Positions 4,590 through 10,659 of a stretch of DNA of 10,659 bases are shown here, piece after piece. A program made the position numbers and the translations under genes. How positions within the stretch are numbered: position 1 is the stretch's first letter; every line of letters begins with the position of its first letter. The DNA comes from Bacillota bacterium (GTDB taxonomy: Bacteria; Bacillota; Clostridia; Acetivibrionales; DTU013). A model generated the notes under the pieces. The model searched no databases, was not told the origin of the DNA, and saw only the letters and a program-made list of their open reading frames with translations. The DNA lies in contig JAEZLF010000133.1 of assembly GCA_023435925.1 (NCBI GenBank), forward strand, positions 1 to 10,659, read 5' to 3'.

Positions 4590-6986
4590 TTACTTATTCC
4601 AATAAATTTCTATGGTATCTCCCGATCGGATGACGTCCGTAAATGCGGCCTGCTTTCCGTTCAGCTTCAATACGATTGTTCCCTGGGGCTTCGTCAGGTC
4701 AAAGTCGATATAATTGAAAATGTCAACAAATATGTACTGCGCTCTGTTTTCCTTTAGAACGACATTTCGTCCGTTCACTTTAACCTCAACACCTGAACTG
4801 CTACTCTGGAAACCGGATGATAAATCGGATAAATGAGCCGATCCAATATCCGGAGCTGCCTGGGAACTATTCAGCGAATCCAAAATAATTGGTACCGCAA
4901 GCGTACTATTCGGCGAATCTGCAGCAACGGGAGCCTTCTGAGGGTTAGCTGTACTGACGGGAACTGTCGCTGTATAAGCCGCCGGAGCTATAGCAGCATA
5001 AGTAGACCTGTCAGAAGCTGAAGAAGTATCCCTTCTTTCTACGCAAGATACCTCATCCCCATCTTGCAGGACATAATTCAATTCGTAATCGGAGGATCCA
5101 TTCAAGGTGATACCGCAAAGCTTTTCATCCAAACCTCCTGCATCCAGCAAATCCTTCAGCGTATGGATTCCGGAAATCTGTATCAGGTCGCCATCGTGAA
5201 CAAGCTCATCTTTACTCACGTGCTTACCATTTACATGGACAATGGTGCTGATATCAACCGGATTCCCATTTAGCAGAACCCTCCCCATCTTATACTTCGG
5301 TACAAGGTCAAGTATTTTTACAGCAGCATCCTTCCCATCCTCTGCCGGAATCACCCTGATATTGTCTCCATAGGCGATTGAGGTATCCAGACTGGCGACC
5401 TTCGTATTAACAAAAATTTCAGCAGCTTTTCCGTATTCACCACGAATCTGTTTCTTCTCTCCGTTCACGAAGAAGCTGATTCCCTTTCCGGTCCGGCCAA
5501 TCAACTGGCTGGCGTCAAAGCCGAATAGAATAAGTGCATCTGCAACGGTAAGCTTCTTCGAGTTGAAGAGCTTTATTTTTCTTTCATTCACACTGACCGT
5601 CATGAAATCCTTGCCTCTGTATAATTGAGCGGTTAACGCAATTCCAAAGGGTGTAATGGATTCCGGGCCATGCAGGTTTTTGTCACTGAACTTAATATCC
5701 CTGATAACATCTCTTCCTCTGACGACCACCCGCTCTGCCGGCAGCTCCAGCTGCTTTGCAATCATCTCCGAAAGCCCGGGTGTCCGGCTGCCTCCTCCTA
5801 CCAGAAAAATAGCATTAGGCGCTTTGTGGTTGTATTCCAGTATCCTTTGGGCAATCGTGGAGGCAAGCATTTGCATTGTACTCTCAATGACCTTTAAAAC
5901 TTCTTCCCTAGTAACAGAATGCTTTATTTTTAATATGTCGGTAAAAACAATATTGTCCTTCTTTTGCGAAAGGGCAATTTTAATTTTTTCGCCGGTGTTA
6001 AAATCCACCAGATAGTGCTGTGAAATCATTTCGGTGATCTCATCCCCTGCTTGAGGCACCATGGCATAAGCGATTACACTGCCTTCCTTAGTAAGAGCAA
6101 TGTCCGAGGTTCCCGCTCCAATATCAATCAGCGCAAGATTCAGAAGCCTCAGATCCTGCGGGATCGTCGCATTAATGGCGGCAATAGGCTCAAGTGTCAG
6201 GCTGGAGACCTCCAGTCCAATTTTGCTCATTACCGTGTAAAGGCTATCCACAACGATAAGCGGCAGGAAGGTTGCCAGAACATCAACTCCCATGCTCTTT
6301 CCCTTGTGGCCGGCCAACCGGGTAATGATATAACCGTTTAAATAGTAATTAATCACACTATAGCCCACACAATAGAATTGCGTTTTATCCTCTGATGGCA
6401 TGTCCTCATCCAATAACATCTGCGCGCGTTGAATTCCTTCAATTTCAAGGCTGCTGATCAATTCTGCATCGATTTCCCGTCCCTGCTCCAGATCCTTGTC
6501 TACACGAACCTGACATGTTCTGAGCACCCTGCCGGCCGCTGCTATTGCAACCTTTTTCAGCTTGAAGCCCAATCGTGATTCCAGCTTTTCCCTAACAGCT
6601 GAGGCAACTGCGGCAACCTGCTCAATATCGTGAATCTGACCGTCCAGCATGGCTCTGTGTTTATGGGCGCATACCTCTGTTGCGATGACCCTGAAGCATT
6701 CTTCCTCTTGTATGCCAACCACACCAACGATGGTTCTGGTGCCGATATCTAAAGCAAATACTACTTCCTCCGGTAAAATTCCCTCAATCTGTTTTCTTCC
6801 TGCTGGAGAGTTTTCAGCAAGCTTTATAACTCCGCCCTTTTTACCAGAAGTACGACCTGGCTTTTTGGCGGCAGCTGTATTCTTTCGCTTGCTGCCTGTT
6901 GATTTTGTATGGCCGCTTTCGGCCGCTTTTGCTTTGCTGCCGGTTTCATCGATCATAGACACTTTTTCATCACCAGAATACATCAT
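4590..6986 (-). CDS. FtsA/PilM-like actin-fold ATPase with repeated C-terminal beta modules
   Basis: This 798-residue protein belongs to the actin/FtsA superfamily. Counting from the ATG at 6986, the phosphate-1 motif FALDIGTRT is at 77-85, phosphate-2 LALIDIGAGTSDIAL at 284-298 and the adenosine motif NAIFLVGGGSRTPGL at 391-405. A basic Lys/Ala/Gly tail (about 15-55) precedes the fold. After about residue 460 come four modules built alike, each with a [VL]NG turn and a later GD-[ILV] strand (506-545, 586-605, 628-646, 775-795). A Ser/Ala/Pro linker (651-731) separates the last one. FtsA is about 420 residues and ends in a membrane helix; this protein is nearly twice as long and lacks a clear one. 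It resembles the long FtsA-domain proteins of clostridia, whose role is not settled; a cytoskeletal scaffold in division or sporulation is a fair guess given spoVM directly downstream. Confidence 0.85.
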   Translation of the reverse strand: MMYSGDEKVSMIDETGSKAKAAESGHTKSTGSKRKNTAAAKKPGRTSGKKGGVIKLAENSPAGRKQIEGILPEEVVFALDIGTRTIVGVVGIQEEECFRVIATEVCAHKHRAMLDGQIHDIEQVAAVASAVREKLESRLGFKLKKVAIAAAGRVLRTCQVRVDKDLEQGREIDAELISSLEIEGIQRAQMLLDEDMPSEDKTQFYCVGYSVINYYLNGYIITRLAGHKGKSMGVDVLATFLPLIVVDSLYTVMSKIGLEVSSLTLEPIAAINATIPQDLRLLNLALIDIGAGTSDIALTKEGSVIAYAMVPQAGDEITEMISQHYLVDFNTGEKIKIALSQKKDNIVFTDILKIKHSVTREEVLKVIESTMQMLASTIAQRILEYNHKAPNAIFLVGGGSRTPGLSEMIAKQLELPAERVVVRGRDVIRDIKFSDKNLHGPESITPFGIALTAQLYRGKDFMTVSVNERKIKLFNSKKLTVADALILFGFDASQLIGRTGKGISFFVNGEKKQIRGEYGKAAEIFVNTKVASLDTSIAYGDNIRVIPAEDGKDAAVKILDLVPKYKMGRVLLNGNPVDISTIVHVNGKHVSKDELVHDGDLIQISGIHTLKDLLDAGGLDEKLCGITLNGSSDYELNYVLQDGDEVSCVERRDTSSASDRSTYAAIAPAAYTATVPVSTANPQKAPVAADSPNSTLAVPIILDSLNSSQAAPDIGSAHLSDLSSGFQSSSSGVEVKVNGRNVVLKENRAQYIFVDIFNYIDFDLTKPQGTIVLKLNGKQAAFTDVIRSGDTIEIYWNK

Positions 6987-6992
6987 GGACTG

Positions 6993-6999
6993 CTCCCTC
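6993..6999 (-). promoter_or_regulatory. Ribosome binding site that moves the FtsA-like start to 6986
   Basis: GAGGGAG on the minus strand lies 6 bases before the ATG at 6986. The longer start at 7001 has no comparable site and would place this sequence inside the gene, so the shorter form is preferred. A second ATG follows directly at 6983. Confidence 0.7.
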
Positions 7000-7062
7000 A
7001 TATTTTATCCGGAATGGAATTTCTATCTGCATTTAACACAAAAATGTTCAAGCCGGTATGTC

Positions 7063-7091
7063 TTGACACTGATATTACATTTAAATACATT
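7063..7091 (+). promoter_or_regulatory. Promoter-like element antisense to nth
   Basis: A perfect TTGACA (7063-7068) is followed after 17 bases by TACATT (7086-7091) on the plus strand, in the 167-base gap between the FtsA-like start and the nth stop. No plus-strand gene lies downstream, so any transcript would run antisense through nth. Chance is possible in such A/T-rich sequence. Confidence 0.3.
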
Positions 7092-7153
7092 CGACAAAAA
7101 AATGCAGAATTCCTTCTCCATACGATCCTTTATCCATTCGGCTGCCGCCAGCT

Positions 7154-7780
7154 TCACTGACCATAATTACAATAGGGCCGGATTCTACATATTTCACATT
7201 GAGGCTTCCTGGCATTGCAAACAGCTCTTCCATGATAGACCAACTGGTGGCAAAAACTGCCCCAATGTTCCACCGGAACAATCTTCATCAAATCGTATTC
7301 TATCTTTTCCGGATCCTCATGCTCTGTCAGACCAATTCTGTTTGACAATCTCTTGGCGTGGGTATCCACCACGATGCCGGGTATGCCAAAGCAATCATTC
7401 AGTAGTAGATTTGCTGTTTTTCTCCCTACTCCGGGCAGCTTCAGCAAGTCCTCCATATTTGAGGGGACGGTTCTGTTAAAGTCCGTAATCAGCATTCTGC
7501 AGGCAGCGATAATGTTGCGGGCTTTATTGTGGTAGAAGCCGGTTGACCGAATATCCTGCTCCAGTTCCAGCAAATCTGCATTGGCAAAATCATCAACCGT
7601 CTTATATTTCTGAAAAAGATCCTTTGTCACCATGTTGACCCGCGCATCCGTACATTGAGCTGCAAGCTGCGTTGCTATCATCAGCTGCAGAGGATCCTTA
7701 TATTCAAGGGAACAATCCGCATCGGGATACATTTCTTCAAATTGCTCAATTATTTTTAATACTTTTTGCTTTTTTGTCAT
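7154..7780 (-). CDS. nth: Endonuclease III (DNA glycosylase/AP lyase)
   Basis: This 208-residue base-excision repair enzyme removes oxidised pyrimidines and nicks the resulting abasic site. The helix-hairpin-helix LPGVGRKTA is at 115-123 with catalytic Lys121, and the catalytic Asp139 is in VVDTHAKR. The 4Fe-4S cluster ligands are Cys188, Cys195, Cys198 and Cys204 with the classic C-x6-C-x2-C-x5-C spacing. ATQLAAQCTD near residue 36 is the usual DNA-contact region. The length is normal (E. coli Nth has 211 residues). The ATG at 7780 overlaps the glgA stop as ATGA, which indicates one transcript and coupled translation. This pairing with a glycogen gene looks positional rather than functional. 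A gap of 167 bases separates it from the next gene on the strand. Confidence 0.96.
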   Translation of the reverse strand: MTKKQKVLKIIEQFEEMYPDADCSLEYKDPLQLMIATQLAAQCTDARVNMVTKDLFQKYKTVDDFANADLLELEQDIRSTGFYHNKARNIIAACRMLITDFNRTVPSNMEDLLKLPGVGRKTANLLLNDCFGIPGIVVDTHAKRLSNRIGLTEHEDPEKIEYDLMKIVPVEHWGSFCHQLVYHGRAVCNARKPQCEICRIRPYCNYGQ

Positions 7781-9246
7781 TCCTTCGTCCTCTTTTTCAA
7801 AGCCACCTTATATAAGTCTTCATACTTTTTAGCTGATCTGTCCCAGGAAAAATCAGCTTCAAGTGCTCTGACAACCAGCTTATCCCACTCGTCAGGCTTA
7901 TCATGATATACCTTCAGTGCTCTTTCAATGGCATCCAGCATCTCAATGGAGGAAAACTGGTTAAACGTGAAGCCATTGCCTTGCTCATTGTCACTGTCAT
8001 AGTCTGTGATGGTTTCGGCCAGCCCGCCTGTAGCCCTTACCACGGGAATAGTACCATAGCGCAGGCTGATCATCTGTCCAAGCCCGCAAGGCTCAAAACG
8101 CGACGGCATCAGGAACATATCACTGCCTGCATAAATCCGCTGTGCCAGTTGGGCATTGAATCCGATGTGAATGGCAATTTTGCCGGAATACTGAGCTGCA
8201 ATCCTTCTGAATTGCTCCTGATAGTAATCATCTCCTGAGCCCAACAGCACAAATTGGACGTCTTTTGCCAATATATCATCTATTTTTTCAATAATCAGAT
8301 TGAGTCCTTTTTGTCCTGACAGCCTTGATATGAGCCCTATAACAGGAACATCGACGACTGGTAGTCCCATTTCCTTCTGGAGCGCCGCTTTGTTTTCTTT
8401 TTTGTCTTTATAGCAAGCTGCACAATAATTCTTCGCAATGGCTTTATCCGTCTCCGGATTGAATTCTTCGTAGCTGATGCCATTGAGAATACCATATAGA
8501 TCATTGGTTCGCTTTAACAGAAGTCCGTCCAGCCTTTCACCATACTGGGGCGTCTGTATCTCTTTCGCATACACGGCGCTCACCGTGCTGATGATGTCGG
8601 AATACACCAGGCCTGTTTTCATAAAGCTGAACATACCGTAAAACTCTGACTTTTCTGAGGTAAAAATATCATATCCCATGTTCAGAAGATTGAGGGCGTA
8701 GTTTGAAAAATTGCCCTGGTACTCCAGATTGTGTATTGTAAAGACTGTCGAAATGCTATTGTAGAATGCATCATGAGCATATTGCTCCTTCAGAAGCAGA
8801 CTGACAGGACCGGTATGCCAGTCGTTGCAGTGGATGATGTCCGGCTTGAAACCAATCAAAGGCAGCATTCCTAAAACAGCCTTACAAAAAAACACAAAAC
8901 GGTCGACATCATCAAAATGACCATAGATTCCTTCTCTGTCAAAATAAGTGTAGCTATCGGTAAAATAGACCGGTAAGCTTTTCGCTGCACCCCGTGCTTT
9001 GAATGGGATTTCAGTCTTGCGTATGATACAGGTTTCCACTCTGTTGTCAATCTGTACCGGAAAATCGGTCACATATTGAAAATCCCCTTTTATCAGCCGA
9101 AACTTCGGCATCGCCACGCGGATATCGTGCCCCAGCTCTGCCAGAGCGACAGGGAGAGACCCTGCGACGTCTGCAAGCCCGCCGGTCTTTGCAAAGGGTG
9201 ACATTTCTGCGGAAACAAATAATATTTTCATTTTCTTATCCTTCAT
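7777..9246 (-). CDS. glgA: Glycogen (starch) synthase, ADP-glucose type, GT5 family
   Basis: This 489-residue enzyme transfers glucose from ADP-glucose to the growing alpha-1,4-glucan chain in the cytoplasm. The N-terminal half starts MKILFVSAEMSPFAKTGGLA, with the ADP-glucose-binding KTGGL at 20-24. HCNDWHTG at 139-146 and FTIHNLEYQG at 169-178 are typical of the family. The C-terminal half carries SRLSGQKG at 307-314 (Arg308 and Lys313 contact the nucleotide phosphates) and PSRFEPCGLGQM at 381-392 with catalytic Glu385. The length is typical. The ATG at 9246 lies 7 bases after AAAGGAGG, which favours it over the Met at residue 6. No other glg gene is in the window. It overlaps nth by 4 bases and is separated from purL by a hairpin, so it may have its own promoter. 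Confidence 0.97.
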   Translation of the reverse strand: MKDKKMKILFVSAEMSPFAKTGGLADVAGSLPVALAELGHDIRVAMPKFRLIKGDFQYVTDFPVQIDNRVETCIIRKTEIPFKARGAAKSLPVYFTDSYTYFDREGIYGHFDDVDRFVFFCKAVLGMLPLIGFKPDIIHCNDWHTGPVSLLLKEQYAHDAFYNSISTVFTIHNLEYQGNFSNYALNLLNMGYDIFTSEKSEFYGMFSFMKTGLVYSDIISTVSAVYAKEIQTPQYGERLDGLLLKRTNDLYGILNGISYEEFNPETDKAIAKNYCAACYKDKKENKAALQKEMGLPVVDVPVIGLISRLSGQKGLNLIIEKIDDILAKDVQFVLLGSGDDYYQEQFRRIAAQYSGKIAIHIGFNAQLAQRIYAGSDMFLMPSRFEPCGLGQMISLRYGTIPVVRATGGLAETITDYDSDNEQGNGFTFNQFSSIEMLDAIERALKVYHDKPDEWDKLVVRALEADFSWDRSAKKYEDLYKVALKKRTKE

Positions 9247-9274
9247 GCCAAAACCTCCTTTTGATAGGATGGTA

Positions 9275-9304
9275 ATAGTATTCCATCATAAAGATCGGAT
9301 GAAA
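9275..9304 (-). promoter_or_regulatory. Possible promoter of glgA-nth
   Basis: TTTCAT (9299-9304) and TACTAT (9275-9280) on the minus strand are separated by 18 bases and lie between the hairpin and the glgA ribosome site. The match is modest; the position between a terminator-like hairpin and the gene is the main support. Confidence 0.33.
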
Positions 9305-9326
9305 CAGTCGATTCTGCCGGAGGCAA

Positions 9327-9366
9327 ATAATGTCCTCAGCCATAGTTCATACTCTGAGGACATTAT
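9327..9366 (-). terminator. Hairpin after purL, likely terminator
   Basis: A perfect 13-bp stem (9327-9339 with 9354-9366, core TGTCCTCAG/CTGAGGACA) with a 14-base loop starts 40 bases after the purL stop. On the minus strand it ends in ATTAT and is followed by TTGCC, so the U-tract is poor. It may end purL transcription inefficiently or stabilise its 3' end. Confidence 0.5.
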
Positions 9367-9406
9367 AACACATCGTTTCTAAGAATATAAATACAAACAG
9401 AGCTGC

Positions 9407-10659
9407 TTACCCGAAATAGCTTACACCAGCCTCAAACAGTTTCTGGTCCTTCTCTCCGGGCACGTTTTTACAAACATTGGTGCCCATTCTCTCCGAATGT
9501 CCCATTTTCCCAAGCACTCTGCCATCAGGGCTGGTAATCCCTTCAACAGCGTACATGGAGCCATTGGGGTTATAACGGATATCATAGGTTGCATTACCGG
9601 AAAGATCTACATACTGGGTTGCAATCTGTCCGTTTGCAGCTAATGCTTCGATTTCTTTCTCCGATGCAACAAACCGCCCTTCTCCATGGGATATTGCAAT
9701 GGTATGCAGGTCGCCTGTCTTTACATTACTAAACCAGGGCGATTTATTGGAAGCAATTCTTGTGCGCACCATGCAGGATGCGTGTCTGCCTATTGCGTTA
9801 AAGGTCAATGTCGCGCTTTCCGGACCAATATCACCGATTTCTCCATATGGCAAGAGTCCCAGTTTTATTAATGCCTGGAATCCGTTGCAGATGCCCAGTA
9901 TCAAGCCGTCTCTGTTTTTCAGTAAATCCATGACGGCTTCCTTCAGATAAGGATTTCGGAAAGCTGTGGCAATGAACTTGCCGGATCCTTCCGGTTCATC
10001 ACCGGCACTGAATCCACCCGGCAGCATAACAATCTGGCTCTGAGAAATTTTACTTCTCATGACTTGAATCGTTTCTTCAATATCCGCAGGTACAAGATTC
10101 TTCACGACAAATACATCAGCTATTCCGCCAGCCTTTTCAAAGGCTTTTGCCGTATCACATTCGCAGTTGGTTCCCGGGAAAACCGGTATAAATATCCTGG
10201 GCTTCGCCAGCGACATACTCACAGGCTTACCGGACATACCGGCATTATCCAAGGTTTTATGGCTGATGCCGCTTTTGTTAGTAGCAGCATCCGTATCAGC
10301 ATGAAAGCTGAATGTCTTGATTTCATACGCTTGAAGCTTCGTCTCCGTGGGGAATATCTTCTCCAAAGGCTCTTGCCATTTTTTCAGAACAGCGCTCAAA
10401 TTCAGAATAGTCCTTTTACCTCTGCCCTCGGCTGTCGGCTGGCAAAGACAAATCTGCGGATCGCTTATGGTTTGTCCGATCACCCGGTACTTTAAACCGT
10501 TCAGCAGGGTTTCAACAGAATCGGAATCTGCTATTTCAAGTACAATTGAGCCATATCGTGGAACAAACAGCTCCATATTGCTTGCGTCACTTTTTAACTC
10601 AATGCCCATCATGTTTCCAAAGCACATTCTGCTGACAGCCTCCGCTATTCCCCCACTTC
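9407..10659 (-). CDS. purL: Phosphoribosylformylglycinamidine synthase, C-terminal part (cut by window edge)
   Basis: PurL converts FGAR, glutamine and ATP to FGAM in purine synthesis. The frame is open to the right edge (SGGIAEAVSRMCFGNMMGIE), so the Met at 10627 is internal and the N-terminal part lies outside. What is seen is the end of the second synthase half followed by the class I glutamine amidotransferase domain, which begins at PRIFIPVFPGTNCECDTAKA. The catalytic Cys is in LGICNGFQ (codon 9887-9889), and His and Glu are in SHGEGRF (His codon 9686-9688). The fusion of the amidotransferase to the synthase marks the large single-chain enzyme rather than the split PurL/PurQ/PurS of Bacillus; I associate the GGIAEAVS-MCFGN junction with the clostridial type of about 1250 residues. 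No other pur gene is in the window. Confidence 0.95.
   Translation of the reverse strand, partial: SGGIAEAVSRMCFGNMMGIELKSDASNMELFVPRYGSIVLEIADSDSVETLLNGLKYRVIGQTISDPQICLCQPTAEGRGKRTILNLSAVLKKWQEPLEKIFPTETKLQAYEIKTFSFHADTDAATNKSGISHKTLDNAGMSGKPVSMSLAKPRIFIPVFPGTNCECDTAKAFEKAGGIADVFVVKNLVPADIEETIQVMRSKISQSQIVMLPGGFSAGDEPEGSGKFIATAFRNPYLKEAVMDLLKNRDGLILGICNGFQALIKLGLLPYGEIGDIGPESATLTFNAIGRHASCMVRTRIASNKSPWFSNVKTGDLHTIAISHGEGRFVASEKEIEALAANGQIATQYVDLSGNATYDIRYNPNGSMYAVEGITSPDGRVLGKMGHSERMGTNVCKNVPGEKDQKLFEAGVSYFG

Noticed and set aside
6987..7001. ATG at 7001 as start of the FtsA-like gene
   Set aside because: The GAGGGAG site would lie inside the gene and nothing comparable precedes 7001.
7081..7281. 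Minus-strand frame of 66 codons overlapping the end of nth
   Set aside because: It overlaps the nth region encoding the Fe-S cluster in another frame; no ribosome site or family features were seen.
6649..7479. Plus-strand open frame of 276 codons
   Set aside because: It lies antisense to the FtsA-like gene and nth, both of which have clear family motifs. Its protein shows no recognisable domain and no good ribosome site was seen.
10625..10627. ATG at 10627 as the true start of purL
   Set aside because: The frame continues open to the window edge with conserved PurL sequence (GGIAEAVS), so this Met is internal.

Overview
The window looks like chromosomal DNA of a spore-forming clostridium (Bacillota). 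The evidence is a conserved backbone of rpmB (four-cysteine form), a tiny spoVM gene beside it, an FtsA-like ATPase with extra C-terminal modules, nth, glgA, and the C-terminal part of a large single-chain PurL. Strong GGAGG ribosome sites and A/T-rich spacers fit this. The genus cannot be fixed from the sequence.

Right part (about 4400-10659): nearly everything lies on the minus strand, in the order purL (runs off the right edge), a hairpin, glgA, nth (4-base ATGA overlap with glgA), the FtsA-like gene, and spoVM. rpmB is on the plus strand and converges on spoVM; one long hairpin between them can serve both as a terminator. The spoVM gene (23 codons) is easy to miss because of its size. It aligns without gaps to Bacillus SpoVM, and the rpmB neighbourhood is where Bacillus keeps it.

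Left part (about 121-4116): an accessory locus on the minus strand that diverges from rpmB. A well-formed promoter (TTGAAT-17-TATAAT) precedes a leader of about 200 bases and then a 905-residue modular protein. This protein has a 230-residue N-terminal domain with a cysteine at every third or fourth residue (61 Cys, no basic or aromatic residue except Tyr). A DPGGG linker, an Ig-like domain, two peptidoglycan-binding domains, an FN3-like domain, a short tandem repeat, a Gly/Ala-rich hydrophobic segment and a small C-terminal domain follow. The next gene starts 15 bases later, encodes 260 residues of unknown family, and ends at a strong terminator. The layout is that of a polymorphic toxin with its immunity gene: variable tip, hydrophobic pre-toxin segment, adjacent small gene, and a fall in G+C exactly over the tip and the partner. 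The toxin and immunity roles are inferred; neither domain was recognised as a named family.

Left edge (1-120): the first 120 bases of a group II intron on the minus strand, inserted 5 bases past the stem of that terminator. This is the typical target of group IIC introns. The most novel element in the window is the cysteine-lattice protein: it has no visible signal peptide, carries wall-binding modules, and sits beside a sporulation gene.
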